Part shown: piece by piece, positions 10,505-19,488 of the stretch
Position numbering within the stretch: position 1 is the first letter of the stretch
How the letters are laid out: the number at the start of each line of letters is the position of its first letter
DNA from: Stutzerimonas decontaminans
Lineage (GTDB): Bacteria; Pseudomonadota; Gammaproteobacteria; Pseudomonadales; Pseudomonadaceae
Direction of reading: 5' to 3'
Assembly (NCBI RefSeq): GCF_000661915.1
Contig: NZ_CP007509.1
Location: 2,108,001 to 2,172,000 of the forward strand
DNA: 64,000 nucleotides
Made by a program: the position numbers and the translations under genes
The notes under the pieces: model-generated
Seen by the model: the letters and a program-made list of their open reading frames with translations, nothing else
What the model was told of the DNA's origin: nothing
Database searches by the model: none

Positions 10505-12505
10505 ATGCATCGACTACTGCTCGCCGGATCGCTCTCGTTGGTATCCGGTTCACTGCTCGCCCAGACGAGCGAGCCGCTCACGCTCGATCCCCTGTGGGTG
10601 AGTTCGCCTCGAGCGGAATCCGACTGGTTTACCTTGCCGATGGCGGTGTCCGCCGTCGACGCGCAGGACCATCCGGGCGAGCAGTTGCTCAGCCTCGACA
10701 GCCTGCTGGGGCCCGTTCCGGGCGCGCTTTCGCAGAGCCGCTACAACCTGGCACAGGGCATGCGCCTGTCGATTCGCGGCTTCGGTTCCCGTTCCAGTTT
10801 TGGCGTGCGCGGCGTGCGGGTGCTGGTCGACGGGGTGCCCTTGACGATGCCTGACGGGCAGACCGAAATGGACGGCCTCGATACCTCGCTGGTCGAGCGC
10901 ATCGAGGTGATTCGTGGTCCCTCGTCGACCATCTACGGCAATGCCGCCGGTGGCGTTCTGGCGATTCAGACGCGGCAGCCAGGGGACACACCGCGCACTC
11001 AGGTCGAGGTGACGGGCGGCGAACTGGGCTATCGCCGGATGCGCGCGGAAACCAGTGGCAGCACCGGAGCATTGGGCGCATTGTTGGCGGTCAACGCAAC
11101 GCAACTCGATGGCTACCGCAGCCACGGGACCGCCGAAACCAACCACCTCACCGGCAAGCTGCGCTGGCGGGGGGAGGGCGGCACGCTTGGTTTCACCCTG
11201 CATGCAATTGACAACCGGGCCGAAGACCCCGGTGGGCTGACCCTGGATCAGGTCCGGGCTGATCGTTCCCAGGCGCGGCCACAAAGCCTTCAGTTCGATT
11301 CAGACGAGACCATCCAGCAGCAACGCCTTTCGTTGGTCTGGGATGGAAAGGGCGCAGGCGACGATACTTACCAGCTGCGCAGTTATTACGGCCAGCGCGA
11401 GTTCAGCAACCGCCTGCCGCTGCGCTCCAATGGTCAGACAGCTTACGACCGCTGGTTTGCCGGGGTGGGTGCCCAGCGTACCTTTCACCGTGAGCTGGCG
11501 GGCTTGCCCCATCAGTTGACCGTCGGGGTAGATCTGGAGAGTCAGCGGGATAATCGCTCCCGAAACGACAACCTGCCTGGCGGAATCACCGGCGTCCTTA
11601 CTCAGCGCCAGCGCGAAACGGCAGACAGCCGGGGTGTGTTTATCGAGGATCAGGTGAACCTGGGCGATGCCTGGTTGCTCACCGCAGGCCTGCGCTATGA
11701 CAGCGTGCGGCTCGAGGCCAAAGACCGCTACCTGAGCGACGGCGATGCCTCGGGGGAGCGCAACCTGGAAGACTGGAACTACAGCCTGGGCCTGAGCCGG
11801 CAGCTGGATGCCCATCATGTGGCGTACGTGCGTTACGCGACCTCGTTCGAGACGCCAACGATCAACGAAATGGCCAATCCAACCGGGGGCGGCTTCAATC
11901 CATCGCTCGGCGCGGCGCAGTCGGTCAACCGCGAAATTGGCATTAAGGGCGAGCATCCCGGGTTGCGCTACGAAGCGGTCCTCTACAGCATGCGTATCGA
12001 AGACGAGTTGGTCCCCGAAGTCGATGGACGCACCTTCTACGCCAACGCGGGCCGCTCCAGCCGCGACGGTGTGGAGCTCAGCGGAGACTGGTTGCTGGGG
12101 CGCTTTTGGCGATTGACCGGGGCGTGGGCCTACAACCGCTATCGTTTCGAGCAATTCCAGGGCAACGACGGCAACCGCATTCCGGGGATACCACATCAGA
12201 GCCTCTTCGCTGAGGTCAGCTACGACCGTGAAGACTGGTATGCACGGGTCAACGTCAATGCCTATGGCCGCCAATACGCGGACAACGCCAACCTCGATCG
12301 TGTGCCTGGCTATGCGGTAACCAACGCCCGCCTGGGCTGGCGGCTGCAGTGGGGGGATCAACGGTGGGAGCCCTACATCGGTATCGACAACCTGTTCGAT
12401 CGTGACTACTACGACAACCTGCGTATCAACGACAACTTCGGCCGCTACTACGAGCCTGCCCCCGGCCGCACGTTCTACGCCGGAGCAAAGCTGACTTTTG
12501 AATGA
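10505..12505 (+). CDS. pqqU: TonB-dependent receptor resembling the PQQ transporter YncD/PqqU
   Basis: Outer-membrane beta-barrel with plug, 666 residues after a short signal peptide ending at SLLA. The plug has LSIRGFGSRSSFGVRGVRVL, VDGVPLTMPDGQ and VIRGPSSTIYGNAAGGV, and the barrel has SFETPTINEMANPTGG and a C-terminus with DNLFDRDYYD, FGRYYEPAPGR and a final F-E. From memory these match E. coli YncD (PqqU), for which uptake of the cofactor PQQ has been reported, nearly word for word. Placement opposite a PQQ-dependent dehydrogenase, with facing sigma54 promoters, supports PQQ scavenging. No pqq biosynthesis genes are in the window. Receptor family is certain; the ligand is strongly suggested but not proven. 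Confidence 0.85.
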   Translation: MHRLLLAGSLSLVSGSLLAQTSEPLTLDPLWVSSPRAESDWFTLPMAVSAVDAQDHPGEQLLSLDSLLGPVPGALSQSRYNLAQGMRLSIRGFGSRSSFGVRGVRVLVDGVPLTMPDGQTEMDGLDTSLVERIEVIRGPSSTIYGNAAGGVLAIQTRQPGDTPRTQVEVTGGELGYRRMRAETSGSTGALGALLAVNATQLDGYRSHGTAETNHLTGKLRWRGEGGTLGFTLHAIDNRAEDPGGLTLDQVRADRSQARPQSLQFDSDETIQQQRLSLVWDGKGAGDDTYQLRSYYGQREFSNRLPLRSNGQTAYDRWFAGVGAQRTFHRELAGLPHQLTVGVDLESQRDNRSRNDNLPGGITGVLTQRQRETADSRGVFIEDQVNLGDAWLLTAGLRYDSVRLEAKDRYLSDGDASGERNLEDWNYSLGLSRQLDAHHVAYVRYATSFETPTINEMANPTGGGFNPSLGAAQSVNREIGIKGEHPGLRYEAVLYSMRIEDELVPEVDGRTFYANAGRSSRDGVELSGDWLLGRFWRLTGAWAYNRYRFEQFQGNDGNRIPGIPHQSLFAEVSYDREDWYARVNVNAYGRQYADNANLDRVPGYAVTNARLGWRLQWGDQRWEPYIGIDNLFDRDYYDNLRINDNFGRYYEPAPGRTFYAGAKLTFE

Positions 12506-12949
12506 CAACCAGCGAGTGTCGCGATGCGCTGTGGTTTAGTGCGTCAAAGATAAGTGTCTCCTGGGTCGCGACGGGGCCCGCACGCTCGAAGCGAAGCAAG
12601 CCAGCGTCAATCGGCTCGCCCGGCTGGTGCTCCTTCCACAGCCACGCTCATACCTCTCAGTCGGCTGCCCTCGAACGCCGCTCTTCCAACTTTTGCTCGA
12701 TGCGTCTCCACGCTCCGCGAAGTCCAAAACGCAGGTGGGAGAACCGGGTCCGGTCGCGCATGCGGCGTAACCAAAAAGCCGGACGAGCCCGCAGGTTGCT
12801 GTCGAGTATCGGCGAGCCAAGTGCTGTCAAATCCCGTCCATATGGGTGGGATGGGGCCTGCAGATACGAGTGGCAGACGGGTGATAACTCGAAGAAAAGC
12901 ACTGCTGAACACCATTGCCAGTGACCGCGACACCTTCCTTCTGCAGCCT
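12506..12949. other. 444-base gap without a recognisable gene
   Basis: Several short open frames overlap here on both strands, but none has a recognisable product or a convincing ribosome-binding site. I see no clean terminator after the receptor gene. It may be degraded sequence. Confidence 0.4.
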
Positions 12950-14827
12950 TCAGCTTAGCGCCCCGGTTGCATCCTGCCGCCCAGCCACTTGCAACGAGCG
13001 AAGTAAGTCCCGTTTCTTCGCGCGATGCTCCCGCATGCGGCGCAGCACGTCATTGAGGGTTGTCACCGCCTTAAGAATGTATGGCCCCTTGTTGAGCATT
13101 ACGCACTCAGCACGAACGCTCATGGCTGCATCGGTAATTTCTGAGCGCGCCGGGGCTCCCTTCTTAGCCAGGCTTTCAAGAACCTGGGTTGCCCATATCA
13201 CTGGTACATGGGCTGCCTCACACAGGCACAGCATCTCTTCCTGAATTTCGGCCAAACGTTCGAAACCGGTCTCTACGGCCAGGTCGCCCCGGGCGATCAT
13301 GACGCCAAATCGTGGCAATCGCATGCCGGCGAGCAGCATCTTGGGCAGGTTTTCGAATCCGGCACGGGTCTCGATTTTCAACACTACTCCAAGGTGCGTC
13401 GCGTCCAGTCGTTCCAAATGATCAATCAATTCAATCACGTCTTCGGCGCTGTTTGCGAAGGACATCTGAACGATATCGGCGTGTTTCGCCGCAAACGCCA
13501 GTGTTTCAATATCGTCCTCGGTCGGTGCTCGGACTGGGAGGGCGTTGTCTGGGAAGTTGATGCCCTTGTCACTTGCCAGCTTGGCGCGGCCGCTTGCATG
13601 TGCGATTTGGGTAATGCGCAAGATCAGCGCATCGGCAGACGCTTTCTCCACCCGCGCCCCAATTTTGCCATCGTCGAACCAAACAGGGTCGCCCGCTGCG
13701 ACCGCCGCCAATACGTACGGTAGTGTGCAGCCTATCCTTGCGGTCTCGGCATTGTCGTTGCTCGGTGGATCAATAGGTTGGTCATCAGCAGTCAGCGTCA
13801 ACAGGTCGCCAACCCGCAGGGTCAAATGCTGCTCGCGTGGCGGAAGCTCTGTGAGGCGCATTCGGCCATGGGTCTTACTTGCCCGACGCTGCTTGATCTG
13901 CATGCCGTCTGTGAAGTAGGCCGTTTTCTTCAGCTCCGCCAGGCACCCCTCCTCATCAGACGCGATGACCTTCATCTTTCGTTTCGAGCCGCGCGCATCG
14001 CGCAGCCTAAGCGTATCGCCTGCACGGACTGCCAGCGCTTTATCGCTTGTAACCATAAAACAAGCGTCGGTATCGGACTCGTTTATGGCTGCATTCGTCC
14101 ATGTAATACGAACGTGGGCGGGGCTGATGACTTGCCCATAGCAATCACGCGTGGGCCGTACCTTTTTTACACCTGGCGCCGTTGCGATAGGGCCTGTGCG
14201 TAACTTGGGCCCAGCGAGATCGAGCGCTACCTTGCATTCGCGCCCAAGCGCTTTCTCCGCTGCACGAACATGCTCGATCATCGCACGCCAGCTGTCTGGG
14301 TCATCGTGTGCGCAGTTGATGCGTGCGCAATCCATGCCTTCCTTGATCAACGCTTCGATGAGGTCGCGGTTGTGCGCCGCTTCAGAGGGGAGGGTGACCA
14401 TGATTCGAACCGAGCGCGTGCCACGGGCCTTTCCAAACAGCGCGTCGGCGTGAGCCGCCAATAGACGCTCACCCTCGTGGAGACCACGCTCAGGGGCCTT
14501 GGGCTCTTGGGTATTCGGCTCTTCGAGCCGCTGCAACACGCCCATCACCGATGTCACAGCTGCGAGTATTGCCGCCTCGGCGCGGCCCAAGGACGACAAA
14601 CCGATCTCGGCAAGCTGCGCTTGTAACTCGCGCAGGTCATGGCGACGAAGACATAGGTACTGCAGCAGGTTCTCGGCGCTTTGCCTGTAGCACTCATGAA
14701 CCTGGATATTTTTCAGCGATGCCAGGCAGGCGTCGCTCGTCATCTCGTTACGTAGCCGTTCGAGTTGCACGCGTAATGGATTGAAATGCAAGCCCGCAGA
14801 GGGCGGGGTCAGTGCCTTTTTCGACAT
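12950..14827 (-). CDS. Divergent pyruvate-kinase-family protein
   Basis: 625 residues from the ATG at 14827, which has a GGAG box; an upstream in-frame ATG at 14941 lacks one. The first 150 or so residues are helical and not part of pyruvate kinase. The rest follows the kinase barrel in order, with changed signature sequences: GMDCARINCAHD for GMNxxRxNFSH, LDLAGPKLRTG for LDTKGPEIRTG, KIETRAGFENL with the catalytic lysine, MIARGDLAVE, and ATQVLESLAKKGAPARSE for ATQMLESM-PTRAE. The segment that normally reads VMLSGETA is VMLNKGPYI, and the C-terminal allosteric domain is missing. It may retain a phosphoenolpyruvate-related activity; the true substrate is unknown. Confidence 0.75.
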   Translation of the reverse strand: MSKKALTPPSAGLHFNPLRVQLERLRNEMTSDACLASLKNIQVHECYRQSAENLLQYLCLRRHDLRELQAQLAEIGLSSLGRAEAAILAAVTSVMGVLQRLEEPNTQEPKAPERGLHEGERLLAAHADALFGKARGTRSVRIMVTLPSEAAHNRDLIEALIKEGMDCARINCAHDDPDSWRAMIEHVRAAEKALGRECKVALDLAGPKLRTGPIATAPGVKKVRPTRDCYGQVISPAHVRITWTNAAINESDTDACFMVTSDKALAVRAGDTLRLRDARGSKRKMKVIASDEEGCLAELKKTAYFTDGMQIKQRRASKTHGRMRLTELPPREQHLTLRVGDLLTLTADDQPIDPPSNDNAETARIGCTLPYVLAAVAAGDPVWFDDGKIGARVEKASADALILRITQIAHASGRAKLASDKGINFPDNALPVRAPTEDDIETLAFAAKHADIVQMSFANSAEDVIELIDHLERLDATHLGVVLKIETRAGFENLPKMLLAGMRLPRFGVMIARGDLAVETGFERLAEIQEEMLCLCEAAHVPVIWATQVLESLAKKGAPARSEITDAAMSVRAECVMLNKGPYILKAVTTLNDVLRRMREHRAKKRDLLRSLQVAGRQDATGALS

Positions 14828-15051
14828 CGAAATCTCCAGAGAGCCTGCGGTCCGACCGGCCGCTACCGGTATACACTGACCTGATGCAGGTTGGACCTGT
14901 TTCATGACAGCCGACCAGTGGGTCGTCCTAGAAAGCAGCACACGAGGTGTCGACCTGTAGCCGAGAGCATCTTGGCCTATGCAACGTTTCAGACAGCAGC
15001 GGAGTGACTGGGCCTAGAATCACTGTCGGTAGGGGTGGCTTTGAGCTGGAG

Positions 15052-15543
15052 CTACGGGCGTCTCCAAACTGCTTGTGTCCCACGCAGAACGAGCCAAGCC
15101 AATAGCGCGGCCAGCACGTCATCCAAAACGATACCCAAGCCACCACCAATGGTTTCGACGAAATCAATGGGGGGCGGTTTGGTGATATCGAAAAGTCTAT
15201 ACAGTGCGAATCCCGCACCTAGTAGCCACCATCGATGGGTTGTGGCCACTCCCAAAAAAACCAGTGGAAAGGCGAAGTACTCGTCGGCAACGATCTGCGC
15301 GGCATCACCGCCTCCAAGCCAACGCGAGGCCCAGTGACACAGCGGAACGCCGACCGCCAGCAGCGCGGTGATGACCAGCAGTTGCCTTGTCAGCGGCTGC
15401 CCCCAGAGCCACCACGCCAGTGGTATCCCCAGCAGTGATCCGAAGGTTCCAGGCATCCAGGGTAAAGACCCCAGCCCGAAACCAGTGGCAATCAATAAAA
15501 CGACTTGCTCAAAGATCAATTGTCGAACCTCTAGGGTGACCAT
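15052..15543 (-). CDS. pgpA: PgpA-like phosphatidylglycerophosphatase
   Basis: Dephosphorylates phosphatidylglycerol phosphate in the inner membrane. The 163-residue, four-span protein keeps the PgpA pattern: GFGLGSLPWMPGTFGSLLGI near the N-terminus, IVADEYFAFP (IVWDE in E. coli), RLFDITKPPPI and GGLGIVLDDVLA with the conserved aspartates. It stands apart from the thiL/ribosyl genes that usually accompany pgpA, so it may be a second, accessory copy. Confidence 0.8.
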   Translation of the reverse strand: MVTLEVRQLIFEQVVLLIATGFGLGSLPWMPGTFGSLLGIPLAWWLWGQPLTRQLLVITALLAVGVPLCHWASRWLGGGDAAQIVADEYFAFPLVFLGVATTHRWWLLGAGFALYRLFDITKPPPIDFVETIGGGLGIVLDDVLAALLAWLVLRGTQAVWRRP

Positions 15544-15748
15544 TTGGCATTGCGCGAGAAAGGCCTCGCAACATCTGGCATGAAATCGATTCGACCGCTA
15601 GGTATCGAACATCGCTCAAAATGAGCGCTTTTTACTCCTGAGCTACAACTGCGGTGACCTGATACGGCGGTGTGGTCGGCTCGCCGGCTTATCACGACGT
15701 TGCGTCTGCTCGCGAGAAATGCGGTGCATAGATAATTAAGGACCTTCG

Positions 15749-17473
15749 GTGTTTGCAATTGACAAGCTATTGCTGCTGGCAGCAGTACTGATCCTGTTCG
15801 GTGTGCTCTCCAGCAAACTGTCGGCCCGTCTGGGGCTGCCGGTGCTCGTGTTGTTCCTGATCACCGGCATGCTTGCAGGTGAGAACGGTATCGGCGGGAT
15901 CGTTTTTGATAATGCCGTTGCCGCGCATGCCCTCGGCACCCTGGCTTTGGCGCTTATCCTTTTTGACGGCGGCCTGCAAACGCCCGTTTCGTCCATAAGG
16001 AAGGTCTGGAAGCCAGCGTCTCTGCTGGCAACAGTTGGGGTACTCGCAACGGCCGCAATCGCGGGGCTCGCAGCTGCCTGGATGCTTGAGCTTCCAGTTC
16101 TGGAAGGCATGTTGCTGGGTGCGATCATCGGCTCGACCGATGCTGCAGCCGTATTTTCTCTCTTGCGAAACGCCGGAATTCACATCAATCAGCGGCTCAA
16201 GTCGGTGCTGGAGATTGAAAGCGCGTCCAACGACCCCATGGCCATCTTTCTGACGGTGGGCTTGTTGGAGGTGCTGGTTAACAGCATGCCGCTTGGCTGG
16301 GGTCTGCTTCAGATGTTTTTGATGCAGATGGGGATAGGTGCGCTGGTCGGGCTTGGTGTCGGATGGTCGATACTCAAGTTGCTGAGCAGGATAAAACTGG
16401 TCGCGACCGGCTTGTATCCGGTGCTTGTTGCGGCCGGCGGATTGCTCGCCTATGGAGTATCCGCGAATCTGGGCGGCAGCGGATTTCTGGCGATCTTCGT
16501 CGCTGGCGTGATGATCGGAAACCAGAAATTCGTTTTCCAGCGCAGCACCTTCCTGTTCATGGATGGCCTGGCATGGCTTAGCCAGATCACCATGTTCGTA
16601 GTCCTCGGCCTGCTCGTCGATCCGGTTTCGCTGCTCGATGTGTGGGTCGAGGGGTTGGTGATTGCACTGGTCCTGGTGTTGCTGGCCAGGCCGCTGGCCG
16701 TCGCACCAATGCTTGCGCTTTTTGGCTTCAATCTCAGGGAGACGGTACTCGTTTCCTGGGTAGGCCTACGTGGTTCGGTGCCGATCATCCTGGCAATCTT
16801 CCCGTTGCTTTTCGGACTGCCTAATGCGCCCCTGATCTTCAATGTTGTGTTCTTCGTAGTTCTGCTATCGGCGACGGTGCAGGGCTCTACGCTCCCGCTC
16901 GTCGCGCGCAAGCTGGGGCTGACGGAGAAGCCACCGGCGACGCCCGCCGCGACTCTCGAAATCTCGTCACTGCACGATGTCGACGCGGAAATCGTCGAAT
17001 ACACGCTCGGTAACGATGCGAGAGCCGCCGGCCGTTTGCTCTCGCAGATGGCGTTGCCCGAAGGCGTAGTCGTGGCGATGATCACGCGAGGGTCGGCCGT
17101 CATACCGCCTCGAGGGTCGACCAGGCTTGAAGCCGGTGATCATCTGTTTGTCGTCCTCAAGCCAAACAATCAGCCTTTCGTTGACTGCGTTTTTTCCCAG
17201 GCGGTAGAAGCGTCAAGAACCGATCTGCCAAACCTTGAACTTCGGCTCAAGGGCAGCACCAAGGTTGAAGACGTGTGGAATTCCTACGGTATCGACCTGG
17301 CAGCGGAAAAGGGGCAAACCCTGGATCAGTTGATCAAGGAGGCACTCGGTGGCGGCGCTCGTCAGGGGGACGAATTGATGGCCGGATCAGTGCGGCTAAT
17401 CGTTCGCGAGCAACTGCAAGGGCGCATCACGACGGTTGGAATCGAGGCGGTATCGGCCGACGCCAAGACGTAA
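15749..17473 (+). CDS. nhaP2: K+/H+ antiporter of the NhaP2 (CvrA) type
   Basis: CPA1-family cation/proton exchange across the inner membrane. The 574-residue product starts at a GTG with AAGGA nine bases upstream. About 12 to 13 spans occupy residues 1-390, including GAIIGSTDAAAVFSLL (transport-site aspartate) and ESASNDPMAIF. A TrkA-C-like nucleotide-sensing domain (about 405-490) and a CorC/HlyC-like tail (about 495-574) follow, as in NhaP2 (578 residues). Single gene with no close partner. Confidence 0.9.
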   Translation: MFAIDKLLLLAAVLILFGVLSSKLSARLGLPVLVLFLITGMLAGENGIGGIVFDNAVAAHALGTLALALILFDGGLQTPVSSIRKVWKPASLLATVGVLATAAIAGLAAAWMLELPVLEGMLLGAIIGSTDAAAVFSLLRNAGIHINQRLKSVLEIESASNDPMAIFLTVGLLEVLVNSMPLGWGLLQMFLMQMGIGALVGLGVGWSILKLLSRIKLVATGLYPVLVAAGGLLAYGVSANLGGSGFLAIFVAGVMIGNQKFVFQRSTFLFMDGLAWLSQITMFVVLGLLVDPVSLLDVWVEGLVIALVLVLLARPLAVAPMLALFGFNLRETVLVSWVGLRGSVPIILAIFPLLFGLPNAPLIFNVVFFVVLLSATVQGSTLPLVARKLGLTEKPPATPAATLEISSLHDVDAEIVEYTLGNDARAAGRLLSQMALPEGVVVAMITRGSAVIPPRGSTRLEAGDHLFVVLKPNNQPFVDCVFSQAVEASRTDLPNLELRLKGSTKVEDVWNSYGIDLAAEKGQTLDQLIKEALGGGARQGDELMAGSVRLIVREQLQGRITTVGIEAVSADAKT

Positions 17474-17523
17474 TACAGCACGCGCTGCATGCATAGAAAG
17501 AAAGCCGTGCACGGTCGCAGAAC

Positions 17524-17712
17524 CTACGCTTTGCGCTTGCCTTCCTTCTTTTCGATCGGGGAGTGGCGAATGGTCAAGAGTGTGTTGGGGTTGTTGTAGT
17601 CGGTAGTCCGAGCAGCACGATCGCGCTCTGCCGTACGAAGGTCTAGCACTGCGCCCGCGCCAACCGCGCCAATGCTGAGCACGGCGCAAAGGATCATCAT
17701 GGAAGTGTTCAT
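17524..17712 (-). CDS. Small exported or membrane-anchored protein, unknown
   Basis: 62 residues: a hydrophobic N-terminus (MNTSMMILCAVLSIGAVGAG) that looks like a signal anchor, then a polar part ending in a lysine/arginine-rich tail (KKEGKRKA). The ribosome-binding site is weak. Not recognised. Kept because composition changes sharply from membrane to charged, as in real small periplasmic proteins. Confidence 0.4.
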   Translation of the reverse strand: MNTSMMILCAVLSIGAVGAGAVLDLRTAERDRAARTTDYNNPNTLLTIRHSPIEKKEGKRKA

Positions 17713-18240
17713 GAGGTTCTCGTAAGAGTCGAAAGATGGGACGGCGAGAAGGTTGGGGCGCGGCCTCGTTTTTCAATCCGGCTGCGCATTCTGCTCTCAA
17801 AGTACGTGAGACACAGCAGGCATTGTGGTCTGTCCCGGAACTGGCGGACAGGTACATCGGCACTCACCGCCAGCCACAATGATCTGCTAATCGCTATGGA
17901 GGCAGAGGCCATCTGAATTGAGTTCAGTTCGGACCTCGACGGGCCTCTCGCCGGCGCAGTGTGCTGACCACGACAGCCGTGCTCGTCCTGCAGCGCATCG
18001 GGGCAAGGGAATCGACGGTCGCCCCGTCCAAGTGACAGCACCCAGCGGCACTCGACATCTTGGCAGGGGACGACGATCCGCTGGCATTGGTGGCCACAGC
18101 CGCAATGCTCGATGAGTTCGGGCGCCATGCGCGGTGAGCCCTGGCCGGAGGGTCATCGACAGGCAGATGGACAGGGCAGGGACAATTGATAAGTGCTACC
18201 GGCCTTCTAACACCAAACCAACCAAACGACGGTTTCCTTG
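17713..18240. other. gap upstream of the asparaginase gene, no clear gene
   Basis: Overlapping frames on both strands give cysteine/arginine-rich products that I do not recognise. It may hold a decayed gene, with the promoter of the asparaginase gene near its right end. Confidence 0.35.
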
Positions 18241-18279
18241 TCAGTTCCTTTGCCCCATAAACCATTGGCAAGGAACTGA
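18241..18279 (+). promoter_or_regulatory. hairpin that buries the asparaginase ribosome-binding site
   Basis: TCAGTTCCTTTGCC at 18241-18254 pairs with GGCAAGGAACTGA at 18267-18279 over 13 base pairs with one bulged T and a 12-base loop. The AAGGA Shine-Dalgarno sequence is wholly inside the right arm, and the ATG follows two bases later. The fold would block translation unless opened. Confidence 0.65.
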
Positions 18280-18280
18280 A

Positions 18281-19333
18281 ATGAAGAAGCACTCACTTTT
18301 GCTGGCCGGGCTCTGCGCGGTCCTGATCGGAAGCGCCAACGCGCAGGAGAAACCGACAGTCCAGTTCATTGCCACCGGTGGCACGATCGCGATGAAAATC
18401 GACCCGGTCAAGAAGGCCCCGGTGCCAGCGATATCGGGCGATGATCTGCTCGCCACGGTGCCGGAGGTGGCCGAGTTTGCCCGGATCAAGGTCAACAACC
18501 TCTCGAACGTGCCGTCCGACTATATGGATCCGCCGCGCTGGGTCGAGCTGTCCAAGGCCGTGAACGCTGCGCTTGAGCAACCAGACGTATCGGGCGTCAT
18601 CGTTTCGCATGGCACCGATACACTTGAGGAGACTGCTTTCTGGCTCGACCTGACCGTCGAATCGGACAAACCGGTCGTTGTCATCGGGGCACAGCGCAAC
18701 GCCTCATCCTCGGATTTTGACGGCCCGCGCAACCTGCTCAACGCGGTGCGTATTGCGGTCGATGAGCAGGCGAGAGGAAAAGGTGTCCTTCTGGCCATGA
18801 ACAACCAGATCAACGCGGCGCGGCATGTGACCAAGACTCACACCGCCAATGTGGAAACCTTTCAGTCGGGGGACTACGGCTTTCTAGGCGAGGTCTATCC
18901 GGATCGTGTGATCTTCGCGAGGGAGCCGCTGCGCCGGCAGCACATCCAGATCCAGACCGATGACATGCCGAGGGTCGACATCGTGGCGATGTACGGCGGT
19001 GCCGATGGCAGCCTGCTGCGCAGCGCCGTTGACCAGGGCGCGAAGGGTATCGTTGTGCAGGCCTTGGGTATGGGGAACATGAACCAGCCGATGTTCGAGG
19101 CCGTCAAGTACGCACTGGGCAAGCAGGTGCCGGTCGTGATTTCGACGCGCGTCTACAACGGTCGCGTCATGGCCAATTACGGATTTGAGGGCGGCGGCAA
19201 GACTACGTCTGATGCGGGTGCGGTCATGGCTGGGAACCTCAGCCCTCAGAAGGCGCGCATTCTTCTCATGCTGCTGCTGCAAGACGGGAAGATGGGACAG
19301 GAAGACCTGCAGGCGGCGTTCGATGCGATGTGA
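18281..19333 (+). CDS. ansB: Periplasmic type II L-asparaginase/glutaminase
   Basis: Hydrolyses asparagine (and probably glutamine) to the acid and ammonia in the periplasm. 350 residues with a signal peptide ending near SANAQ. Both asparaginase signatures are present: ATGGTIA near residue 34 with the nucleophilic threonine, and SHGTDTLEETAF near residue 110 with the second catalytic threonine-aspartate. Start fixed at 18281 by the signal peptide and by AAGGA eight bases upstream; a longer frame from 18134 would have no signal peptide at its end. Translation may be gated by the hairpin directly in front. Confidence 0.92.
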   Translation: MKKHSLLLAGLCAVLIGSANAQEKPTVQFIATGGTIAMKIDPVKKAPVPAISGDDLLATVPEVAEFARIKVNNLSNVPSDYMDPPRWVELSKAVNAALEQPDVSGVIVSHGTDTLEETAFWLDLTVESDKPVVVIGAQRNASSSDFDGPRNLLNAVRIAVDEQARGKGVLLAMNNQINAARHVTKTHTANVETFQSGDYGFLGEVYPDRVIFAREPLRRQHIQIQTDDMPRVDIVAMYGGADGSLLRSAVDQGAKGIVVQALGMGNMNQPMFEAVKYALGKQVPVVISTRVYNGRVMANYGFEGGGKTTSDAGAVMAGNLSPQKARILLMLLLQDGKMGQEDLQAAFDAM

Positions 19334-19374
19334 AATGTCGATGCTGAACATCGGTCATGTGCGGCATTAAACAA

Positions 19375-19416
19375 TTTTTTGTCTGGCGGCGCCGCGGTGC
19401 GCCGTCTAGAAAAAAC
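19375..19416. terminator. candidate bidirectional terminator
   Basis: CGGCGC and GCGCCG flank a six-base loop, with a T6 run on the left and an A6 run on the right that can extend the stem. It lies between the converging asparaginase and LysR genes. Confidence 0.4.
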
Positions 19417-19488
19417 GAACCGCAAGTGTGCGCACATAGCTCTATCTGCTAGGTATCCCCTCGAGTCGAATCAACTGCTGGAGGGGGA

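Noticed and set aside
12502..12958. Overlapping short frames after the TonB receptor gene
   Set aside because: No motif, no ribosome-binding site and mutual overlap on both strands; reported only as a gap.
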